From assembly GCA_031308135.1 (NCBI GenBank), contig JAHLJT010000631.1:194051685-194115684 (forward strand): DNA of 64,000 nt, written 5' to 3'. The translations under genes and the position numbers were made by a program. Below are positions 55,645 to 64,000 of the stretch, in pieces. Origin of the DNA: Acheta domesticus (Eukaryota; Arthropoda; Insecta; Orthoptera; Gryllidae). The notes under the pieces were generated by a model. It saw only the letters and a list, made by a program, of their open reading frames with translations. It searched no databases and was not told the DNA's origin. Within the stretch, counting starts at the first letter, position 1, and each line of letters starts with the position of its first letter.

Positions 55645-56170
55645 TCTTCTTACGAAGAACCTTCGTATGGGAGAGAAAGCAAGAAGCTGACTAAAATTCT
55701 TTTTTGTGTTATGTCAATAATATAAACACTTAATACTGAGTTACCATGATGTTAAGGTTGGTTATAAGTTTTTTTGAGTAAATTTAATTTACTTACTATT
55801 CATTATAGTTAAAATTAAAGAAGAAAAGTAAAGAATTTTTTTAATGAAGTGTTAAAATGGATGGAAGCCTGGTTCCTCGTCGATAATTTAACGTGCTTTT
55901 TATTTTATTTAATTAAAACCCACAACACTTACGCACTATTCTAGGCTATTGAAATGACTGATTTACCAAATAGTAACGGATAAAATGTAAAATGCTCGTT
56001 AACTATCCAAAATGAAATATCTTATTTGTATACAAGATTAAACACATTCGTTTCAAAAGAAATTAAACTCTTTAATAGATGCCAAAACTATTTTATTCAA
56101 AGTGAAAACAAAATTTTAAATTTTAAAATCGTTTGCAAATTTATTTGCGGTAGACACCTAGTGGGCTGCA
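55645..56170. other. AT-rich intergenic DNA, nothing recognised
   Basis: No supported feature. Confidence 0.5.
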
Positions 56171-56424
56171 CTGGTGAATTCAAAGAGGCTTCATAAATAA
56201 ATTTGACAATCCATTAATTCCTTGCGAGCGCCTGTGGGGCCACGGAGGCCAACCGCATGCTGCGGATCGGGGTGGGAGTGGGAACCACGGGCGTTGTGGG
56301 CAGTGGGAAATGGGAATTCCAATGGGAATGATGGAAGTGGTCAAAACGATAGGGGAGCCGAGAGCCATTAGAAACACTGCCGGTAATTCCGGGAAGCGGT
56401 AATATGTAAGCAGGTACGTAGTGC

Positions 56425-56650
56425 AAAGAGAGAGAGAGAAAGGGAGAGCGAGTAGAAGACAAGGACAGAGAGAATGGAAGAGATAGTTGCAGAGTGTAAG
56501 TGAGAGAATGAGGGGGAAAGAAATAGAGAGAGGGATAGTGAGAGAGAGAAAGGGGAGAATGAGAGAGAGATAGAGGAAAAGAGAAAGAGCTAAAGAGAGG
56601 AAAAGCGAGGGAGAGGAGATATATGGATAGGGGAGATAGAAAGAGGTAAA
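56425..56650 (+). repeat. Purine-rich (GA)n low-complexity tract
   Basis: AGAGAGAGAGAGAAAGGGAG and similar GA-rich words dominate. The 235-codon minus-strand frame across it (56180-56887) is Leu/Ser-rich because of the composition. Confidence 0.85.
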
Positions 56651-56659
56651 TGATATACT

Positions 56660-58930
56660 GTAAACCATAAGTGCAAAAGTTGTAAAATGAGAATTATGGA
56701 ACACTTCACAATGAACTGATGAAATTAAAGGATGGCTTGAGGTATAATGTAAACAGTGCCACAATGAGAAATATAAGGAGTAATTTATTGACGGTGAATG
56801 TAATGGAATATTGCCGTATAAAAGAATACCGGAGAGCAACATCACGGGAAAGTAGTATGATGGAGCGTAATGTGCTGGAAATGCCACATTGTGAATTGTA
56901 TGAAATGCGAGAGGATGAGATAGACCAGAGAATTAAGGGATAGACCGAAAATGACACATTGGACATTATTATGTTTCTGGAATGGAATAGCGATGAGAGG
57001 ATGGAGATGCTTCAAAAATAGTCCTCTCACTGCTCTTACCCTTTCTATATAAAACACTTTTTAAGCACAATTGAAATTTCACTAGAACCACTTCTAAATG
57101 TTAAAAGAGAATTGGAATTATTTACCTTTGGTTGAACATTTTGATCCTACTCATACGATTACTATCAAAGTGATCAAGATTGAACGCTAGGAAGCGAGAG
57201 TTATAAATAAGAACCAACATTCCTAGCAAGGAGTCAGTAGATTTAGATAAGAAGTGTTCTGATGAGGAAGACAATTGTAATTAGCCCTCCGGTTTTGATA
57301 ATGTTTGAGGTGTTTTGCGACACTATGTGGGATTTATTCCGGTATAAGGACAAGCTTTTACATACGAAACAGACAAGTTCTAAAATTAATCTATTCTACA
57401 TACTTGAATTTTGCGAACTAGTGTGATTGGTGGATCAGCGGGCACTGACACCTAACAAATACCTCCACTTTACACGCAATATAAGTAAAACGTGAACCTT
57501 CCTTTGTGCATCAAGGGGGTGGATGGTATGGGTGACGAATTTGGAGAACTCTGGTTGTCCCTGGATCGCTCCTCTTCTCAGATGACAGATTTCGCGCGTC
57601 GTCTTACCAATTTTGCGTTCTGATGTAGTTCGGTTTTTTGCTCTCAATGGCAGAATACAATTCCGGTATCTAGTGTCCGTGGAAATCATCACCGAGCCAC
57701 GTGTCGTTACGAAAGCGTATGAGGCTCGGTACTCCGGCCACAATCAGCTCCCGTTGGATTTAATTTAATACCATTTCAGTCCCCATGTGATTGATGGGTG
57801 ATTGATGGGATGGTATACCACAAATATAATAACTTATTCATGAAAATTGAATCAAGTAAAAGAAAACGAAAAGGCTGTGGATTAAAATTGTAGTATCAAC
57901 GTAATACTTCTGCACGTGTTAACATCTTTCACATGCAAAAACTTGAAAATTTCTTTTTAGAATTTAATGAAAAATTAATCATCATGAATAGCATTACAAA
58001 CAGAATAATTACCTCTTGTTAAGAGCCTTTTTGAAGTGATTTATAAACAGATTGTAGATATCTTCACTGCTGACGGAAACGTCCTGTTTACGAAGCTGCT
58101 TTTAGTCAAATGGGGTGATCCGTTCTGAGGAATCGTTCAGGTGATGAGTAAAGGTCGATTCGAGGTATCGATTCCACTAAGTTACTCATTTTAATACGTC
58201 GTTCAATGTTGCCTATGTCGAACACTGCATAAGTCAATAGTCGTCTACGTTGGGGTGAAGAGCGAAGTATTTCTCGTATGGAATACGTGATCAGTCACAG
58301 TATAAGGAATTGTCTGGTGACGTCGGTGAGAGCTGGAGGCGACTGATTGCCTGTGTGACGCCGTAAATTGTAAAAAGTACCTGCAAGATGGCTTTGGTAT
58401 ACAATATTAAACTTGTGAGCCGTGCCATTTCTGAATGATCGTTTTCTTCTAGTTATCTTCTGGCACGTCGCGATCTACCAATCACTGGAGGTGATCTTGG
58501 GCACAGCCGGCGGCAGCGCGACACCTAGCTTCTTCCCTTACAATTGCTGGGCACCACCATCTTTCCTATTGTAAGCACATTTCAAATTCTTGAGTGTATA
58601 CTTTAGACCACTGTTTATGACCATGTGCTGAGAAACAGACGCTACATCTGTAGGTATCGGCATTATTTCAACCATTTCATTCTAAACACAGAGGAATGAG
58701 AACAATACTGTGCTTTTAATTAAGGTTCCTATCGTCTGGCATAATTTTTCCCGTTAAATATACAATACAATACAGCAAAAGCAACAATCAACAAAATCAG
58801 ACGTCTAGATTGCGTTTAAGACCCCACAATCGAGAGATAAGAACAATTCAGTTCAATCGTGATGTGTTCTTTAAATGAAAAATAACATTACTCTTACTCT
58901 CTGGATTTAAATTGTACTGAACCCGTTTAA
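56660..58930. other. Intergenic DNA, nothing recognised
   Basis: Mostly AT-rich. A doubled TGATTGATGGG word lies at 57788-57810. Frames of up to 102 codons (57435-57743 minus) show no motif. Confidence 0.45.
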
Positions 58931-58941
58931 ATACTCACTTT

Positions 58942-59289
58942 TTGACCGCGCATCAGTGTATTTTAGGACAACGTTCGTCTTGTGCCAAAGGTCAGCAGAC
59001 TGAGATCCACACGAGTGCACGCGAACCTATGGAAGGGTCGCCTAGGCAACCGCAGTTGAGGGAGTTTGGTAGAGTCCGACAGTCAGCAGAGAGTCCGTCG
59101 AGATCGGCCCTGAGCGTTACAATTCAGCAGAATTCCCAGCTCAGAACACCGAGCGAATCGGGAGCGGGTTGCAGAGCCAGCACTCAAGGCACACGACGGC
59201 TCAGCAAAATATTGTCCAGATGTGTAGCACAAATACAAGCCCCAAACACGCAACTGGTAGTTAACAAAACATTTCAGGTAACATGGTAA
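58942..59289 (+). CDS. Unrecognised 115-codon open frame, possible exon
   Basis: A non-repetitive, moderately GC-rich frame within AT-rich DNA, starting MTAHQCILGQRSSCAKGQQT and rich in Ser, Arg and Gln. Near its end ATTTCAGGTAACATGG resembles a splice donor (AG|GTAACA) at ~59276. I recognise no domain. A 5' exon is one reading and chance is another. Confidence 0.25.
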   Translation: MTAHQCILGQRSSCAKGQQTEIHTSAREPMEGSPRQPQLREFGRVRQSAESPSRSALSVTIQQNSQLRTPSESGAGCRASTQGTRRLSKILSRCVAQIQAPNTQLVVNKTFQVTW

Positions 59290-59299
59290 GGTGTGAAAC

Positions 59300-59780
59300 A
59301 TTTTAGAACACATAAACTGTAATAAATTATGTAAAGTACTGTCCAATTTGTAACAAAGCTATTCAGTGACGTCTGATGATATTTTATTTCTACCAAGATT
59401 AAACACAAGAATGTTTATACTATGTTGTGATGTGCATATCATGCTCACAACTTCTTTCTTTGGCCCTTCCTCACTCCTTAGGCTATTGCGGTCGGAGTCT
59501 TTTCTAGATCATCGAGGATGCTGTGCAACATTAAAAAAAACTGAAACAACATAAAAATTGTCTTATTTGGTTGAGTAAATTATTCAATTTACAAAGAAGT
59601 GAATTTTTACTTAAGGATTCAATGAAAAAGATAACTCATATAACACATAAGCTATAGAGTAACACTGTTTGACTGCGGAGAAAACATCTCCGCTCAGATA
59701 GATCATTCTATGAAACTAATATTTTTAGATGTGTCATTTTACTTATTCACCGACGGTGAAAATCAGCCAGTAGCGTGAGA
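59300..59780. other. AT-rich intergenic DNA, nothing recognised
   Basis: No supported feature. Confidence 0.5.
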
Positions 59781-59789
59781 ACCCGATTA

Positions 59790-59990
59790 GAAAGGATCTT
59801 AAACGGTTCTGAGTAGTTCTTTCTAAAGCGCTGCTCTGGCATCCAACTGGAGTTGATCGCAGGATACGTCGGAAACGATCGACCAGAGCAAATGGCCTAC
59901 AAAAATTGTTACCAGGACAGTAGCCAGTCTCACACCAGCTCCCTCCGTGGTGTTGGAAATCCATCGCCGTCGATATCCCAACTCGAAAGT
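59790..59990 (-). repeat. SINE-1 fragment, minus, head side
   Basis: CTGCTCTGGCATCCAACTGG then AGTTGATCGCAGGA, GGAAACGATCGACCAGAGCA and CATCGCCGTCGATATCC correspond to the reversed SINE-1 head half. The 3' half is missing. Confidence 0.7.
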
Positions 59991-60002
59991 TAGCGCTTTT
60001 AC

Positions 60003-60890
60003 AATAGTTGATTATTTCGTGTTTCCCGGCGCGTGAACTGTTGTGGGAGTAACATTCTTATTGTTTCTTTGTTGTTGTTTTCCTGTCTCGTGTACGTACG
60101 CATATGCGGAGTAATAGTGAAGAGTAGTTAGAGTAGTACAAAAAAGTTATGTAAAGACGGCTCCACACATTCGCTATTCGGCGAACAGTGAGCAACCGCA
60201 GTAGTGTGGATGGATCACTTGCTATTTGCCGAGTGACGAACATTCGGCGCTCGCCCTACTCACCGCGTGTCGGACTTTTCGACACATCAAAGGAAGCGAA
60301 TATTCGCCGAACACATCAGCTGGTCGGGATCGGGCGAGCCGTAGCTTACTGATCGGTGAATGCCGAATGTGTGGAGCCACCTTAATGCTGCGGAAAATCG
60401 ATTTCCAGATTTCAACGGAAATACACGATTAGAGGTTAGTACCGTAAGTGTAGCGCACGTTTTTAGTATAGAAGGTGACGGTGTTCTTCCCCGATGCGCG
60501 GTGAGATACGGAGACGACCTACAAGTCGATTTGCGGGGTTATCTCCCACCAGCGGGGCATCACCTCATCCAAGCTTCCGACATTTGTGGTAGTGTAATCC
60601 ATGTATGTGTGTGTATGTAAGAGGTAAGCATTGAACAAGGAAGAGGAATGAAACATTACGCACAGTCCAAGGCCCGTTTGTTAGGTTACTACCCAGGTAT
60701 TTGTTTGGTGTTGATAGGAGAAACCACGGGAAACTAACGAAAGAGCAGACGGCCGCTACAATTCTCCTCCAGACAGCGTCTGAATCCGTCCAAGCTTTGT
60801 AACTCATGTCGGAAATCCTTCCACCGTCGGACCTCCCAGCCAAAGGCATTGGAGTGACGTCTCGTGATGCCCTTAGCCACCTCATTCGGC
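60003..60890 (-). repeat. SINE-1 copy split by a ~380-bp insertion
   Basis: The tail (GTTGATTATTTCGTGTTTCC then CGGCGCGTGAACTGTTGTGG) lies at 60003-60049. The rest resumes at ~60432 with TTAGTACCGTAAGTGTAGCG and runs to the head side at ~60890 (TCCCAGCCAAAGGCATTGGA, then TGACGTC). In intact copies these two parts are contiguous, so 60050-60432 is inserted sequence. Confidence 0.85.
60152..60384. mobile_element. 233-bp MITE inside a split SINE-1 copy
   Basis: Inverted termini: TAAAGACGGCTCCACACATT on the left and TAAGGTGGCTCCACACATTC read from the right. Both flanks are ATG (60149-60151 and 60385-60387), a possible 3-bp target duplication. Internal TTCGGCGAAC and TTCGCCGAACAC words make it self-complementary. 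No coding capacity. A 3-bp duplication would suit a Harbinger-type mover, but the duplication is not TWA, so the family is open. Confidence 0.85.
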
Positions 60891-60899
60891 ACGTTTATA

Positions 60900-61490
60900 C
60901 CAATTTTGTTGGAGGGTTAACGGCACAGAGTTAACAAAAAATCCCTTTTAAGAGTTCAGAATTAGAAGAATGCTTTGTATCGCTTTGACGTCTGCTTGCT
61001 TTGAATTGTTTGATAGAAAGACGGTTATTGGTATTTAATCTAGTTGCTCTGTAATGTAAAACAGGAGTCTCATGGGCCAGAGAGAATCTGTTCATAATCA
61101 GAGGGATCTTATTGAAGCGATTGGGATTATACGAAATATCTTATGATCCCCTTAAACAGATCCACCTCTACAAACGTAACAAGCAGAAACTTAAGAATCC
61201 GGTCAGATGATACCTGCGCACGTTTACTTCAGACTCAAAAACTACCTCTTTTACAGTACGTAGTTTAATTATGAATAAAAATACACCAATAAACTTTGTT
61301 GATATTTGATTATAAGACAGATTTATAACATAAATTATTCGCATCACAATATCAGCAATCTATTTGAACTCACAGTATCGTTATCAACACCGTCTTTTGC
61401 AACTTCCAAAGCGAGATACTGACAAAAATTGTGCCAATCATGCATCTTAGTGTTTGTCTTAAAATGCGAGTCTGCTGCTATTTATTATTG
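60900..61490. other. Intergenic DNA, nothing recognised
   Basis: No supported feature. Confidence 0.5.
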
Positions 61491-61496
61491 TTTCTT

Positions 61497-62199
61497 GTTG
61501 CGTCAACTACTACGGTAGTTCTTAAATGTCCTGTCAACTTGGAGAGTTCCTTGCCCGCTTAAACATTACATCTGGCGCTGACCTACATGGAAGATTGTGG
61601 GATGTTCCATACGCAGATATCTCTGTTATCCCTGCGACCAGGACAAGCTCTAATCTCAAGACTGGCCTCTCGATATTATTATTAGATACACTTCGATATT
61701 TTTAGTGACCGATGACACTAGGTCATTGTACACCTTCTGCCTCATAAAATGAATATTTTTAATTAATTCGCGAACGCATTTCGCAACACGGATTGCGGCC
61801 CCAGAAATGGGGTCTGTCAAAAAATTCATTTTATACGGCACGAGGTGCAACAATGACTTAATTTCATCAGTCATTTGAAAAAATCGAATATGTGCATGTA
61901 AGTGTTAGTGGATGTGGGGAGAAGAGAGAAGGGATAAGAATGAAAACGGAAAAATCCCATGAGATTCGAGATTCGTATGTTAAAGTACTACTGTCACGTG
62001 CATTTGATATTGATCGGATAAACCTCGTAAAACTACCAATCAGGGCAGTCGTTCCATAAATTCTCCTCCAGGAAGTGACTGGATTCACTGTGAAACTAGA
62101 GTCGAATATCCGTCACAGTAGAAATTGGATCCATGGACCTTCCAGTCAGCGGCGTCGCAGAGGCAAAGGCTATCTTCCTACTGAGCCATCCCAGCCGGG
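61497..62199 (-). repeat. SINE-1 copy split by a ~205-bp segment
   Basis: The 3' half lies at 61497-61678 (TTGCGTCAACTACTACGGTA, CTGGCGCTGACCTACATGG, GGACAAGCTCTAATCTCAAG). The 5' half lies at ~61886-62199, with reversed head CTGGGATGGCTCAGTAGGAA and GGTCCATGGATCCAA. The segment between them (61680-61885) has no counterpart in other copies. Confidence 0.8.
61680..61874 (-). other. Open frame in the segment inserted in SINE-1
   Basis: Minus-strand frame starting MTDEIKSLLHLVPYKMNFLT and continuing to NIEVYLI before running into SINE sequence. About 65 residues fall within the insert, with coding-like mixed composition (SGAAIRVAKCVRELIKNIHF). I do not recognise it. It could be a captured exon fragment, a piece of another element or chance. 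Confidence 0.3.
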
Positions 62200-62205
62200 A
62201 GGGTT

Positions 62206-62655
62206 TTTGATTGATTGATTAGTGATTGTGGGCGCGTCAAAGGCTAGGTCATTAGTCTCGTGAGTGTAGTGCATGTTTTTTGCTGAAGGTGGCGGTGATT
62301 TTCCCCCGCTGGAAGGCGAGATTCAGTTACGACAAACCATCGGCTAGCAAGGTATTCCCAAACCAGGGATCTCCGACCATATTGCCCCAGCCGGGACAAA
62401 CTCTAAGCTCCCGACAGGTCTCCCGACATGTGCTGTAGTATATTGCACGAAAGTGTGTGTACGTGAGGTGAGAGGATAGGACAAGGGAGAGGAAGAGAAT
62501 ATACCGCGCGGACCTTGGCCTGGTTGTTAGAGTACTGGTCAGGCATTTGCTTGGTGTTGATCGGAGGAACCACGGAAAACTCCCAATCAGAGCAGCCGTC
62601 CGCTAGAATTCTCCTCCAAACAGCGACTGAATTCGACCTAGCTCTCCGGTAGCCG
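62206..62655 (-). repeat. SINE-1 copy, minus, head missing
   Basis: The tail (TTGATTGATTGATTAGTGAT) shows the CAAT-type repeat end of the family. The core includes TGAGTGTAGTGCATGTTTTT, GAAGGTGGCGGTGATTTTCC, CCGCGCGGACCTTGGCC and TGGTGTTGATCGGAGGAACC. It stops at GAATTCGACCTAGCTC, where the GC island begins. It lies in the same orientation right beside the previous copy. Confidence 0.9.
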
Positions 62656-62995
62656 GCGGGGGCTGCTGCGCGGCGGGGCCCGAAGGTAGCGTGGAGCAGC
62701 TGCGCGAGCGGGCGGTGGGGTGGGGCGGTGCGGGGGCGGCCGCCGGGGGCGCCGCCAACGATCGCCCGCTAATGGGGCGGCGGGTGCATTAGCCGGCCGC
62801 CGGGGCGCGTGCTCACCGCAGCGGGGCGTGCGGCTCGCTTGTTTCAGTCGAACGCGCGTGGCCAGGCTCCCGGCGGCGCCGGAATCGACGGCGCTTGCTT
62901 TGCATCTTGATCGACGGCAACGGCACGACCCCCCGCGCGCCGCGCCGGCGGTTGCTTCCGCCGTTGTATTGTGTTGGGAGCACCATGGTGACGAA
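62656..62995. other. Strong GC/CpG-rich island
   Basis: Very CpG-dense: GGGGCGGTGCGGGGGCGGCC, GGCCGCCGGGGCGCGTGC and CCCCCGCGCGCCGCGCCGGC. A plus-strand frame (62720-63106, 128 codons) is Arg/Ala-rich and loses coding character at the AT-rich boundary. A GTAAAACTTC word at 63043 could be a donor, but this is weak. Of the islands here it is one of the two most promoter-like by eye. Confidence 0.5.
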
Positions 62996-62999
62996 GGAG

Positions 63000-63545
63000 C
63001 GGCTCAAATTACAGACATTATATTAAGCTCAATTTTTCATTTTGGTAAAACTTCTCGCCTTGGAGTTATTTCCAAATTTTCTAAAGGTAAATTTTATCCT
63101 CCGTAATTTTATTTTCTGTTACTTCTTTTCTATCCTCCTTATCTTTACTACAATTTTCCAATTATAAATTTTTCTTCATAAATCCTCTTAAAAGTAACTT
63201 TTCATGTCCATTACAACTGTTCATAAATTTCAATTCTCTGAAAGACGTCGAACAGAAATTAATAAATTAAAAAATACGAACAAGTGTGTACCTGCACCGC
63301 TCATACTCTAGTGTTGCTTTCCTACAGCACTGTGTGAGAAGATTAATTAAGAAACATTTATCCGACTTGTCTCAAATAGTGTTTGGATTTAATTGATGAG
63401 GAAAGGTTCGTTTTGTTCTTACGTAAATTCTTTTAATTTAGCGCAAATGCTTTAACTGGCTCTTTATAATACATCTTTTCTTAGACTAAGAAATGTTGAG
63501 AAAAGATTCTTACTTACTAATAAATTTTTAAGTCAAGTTATTAGG
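63000..63545. other. AT-rich intergenic DNA, nothing recognised
   Basis: No supported feature. Confidence 0.5.
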
Positions 63546-63550
63546 CAATA

Positions 63551-63770
63551 TTAACCCGGGAGTGGTAACGTGGGGGTCTGAGGAACCCCCACGATTCTTT
63601 CTTCTCGCTTCTTGTATTTCCCATGTTGGCTATCCTCATCATTGCTTGAGTATCTTTCTGTTTTTGTATCATGATATGTATTGTGCTCTCAGTTTGCCAA
63701 TTTCGTGAGTTTTATCCGCGTAACATGTCGTTGTTTTGTTTGGGGTGCCCAGGGATCCCCGCGTTACCTT
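63551..63770 (+). mobile_element. Candidate piggyBac-like 5' end with inverted subterminal repeat
   Basis: TTAACCCGGGAGTGGTAACG at 63551-63570 has the TTAA-CCC start of piggyBac ends. A 9-bp perfect hairpin follows (CGTGGGGGT 63569-63577, ACCCCCACG 63585-63593). GGTAACGTGGGGGTCTGAGG at 63564 recurs inverted near 63768, where the reverse complement reads GGTAACGCGGGGATCCCTGG. No partner terminus or transposase is seen before the window ends, so the element may continue to the right. Confidence 0.5.
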
Positions 63771-64000
63771 CTACGTTAGCAAAGATGTCTTCAGACTCGT
63801 ACATTCCATTAGTTTGTCAACGTATCGCATGCTGTATTTTTACGTTAGGATTCCCCTGCAAAGTAAAATACGGAAGTACTACGAACATTTTAGGTCACTT
63901 TATATGTTAAAAAAGGAGTTGAAGAATACGCAAAATTTTGCTGAAAGCGGGAACAGAATATCGTTACAGCCCTGGAAAAAGCAGTCTGGACGCAATTCCA

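Noticed and set aside
56180..56887. 235-codon minus-strand frame resembling a Leu/Ser-rich membrane protein
   Set aside because: The hydrophobic stretch is the complement of a (GA)n purine tract (CTCTCT gives Leu-Ser repeats).

Overview
This window looks like intergenic DNA from a repeat-rich arthropod genome, most likely an insect. That is an inference from the mobile-element content: piggyBac-, mariner- and pogo-like DNA transposons, a jockey-type LINE, a CR1/jockey-like LINE and a tRNA-headed SINE. I found no host protein-coding gene I could support, no rRNA and no convincing functional tRNA. Most open frames are short and fall in low-complexity or repeat DNA.

The commonest element is a ~500-bp tRNA-headed SINE-like family, here called SINE-1, with about 14 full or partial copies on both strands: ~3180, 6243, 17105, 17260, 20175, 30250, 31985, 42637, 49425, 50100, 59790, 60003, 61497 and 62206. 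Three different segments interrupt or adjoin copies: a fused LINE fragment (17105), a MITE-bearing insert (60050-60432) and an insert with an open frame (61680-61885).

Autonomous-type elements, all decayed: a CR1/jockey-like LINE (15400-17105, minus); a jockey-like LINE (~52090-53425, minus) flanked by ~60-bp direct repeats; a mariner-like relic (25670-26610, plus); a second mariner-like relic with terminal inverted repeats (20987-21707, coding minus); a complete but broken piggyBac-like element between TTAA sites (22457-24664, coding minus); a second, internally deleted piggyBac-like element (54285-55254); and a possible third piggyBac-like end at 63551. Non-autonomous elements include a pogo-like MITE (48456-48629), a 233-bp MITE (60152-60384) and an ~870-bp element with ~90-bp inverted termini (44007-44880).

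Tandem and low-complexity DNA: a G-rich 9-bp array at the left edge, a degenerate ~90-130-bp C-rich array (28850-29600), a ~300-bp array (35690-36690), a 172-bp array (37520-38170), long pyrimidine-rich tracts (36900-38200, 43140-46030), three TA tracts, and GC/CpG-rich islands at ~10.8, 12.0, 13.4, 18.0, 34.1, 35.4, 38.3, 42.4, 45.7 and 62.8 kb. The GC islands are the best places to look for promoters or first exons of unseen host genes. The cleanest single oddity is a perfect 35-bp hairpin with a 3-nt loop at 8176-8248.
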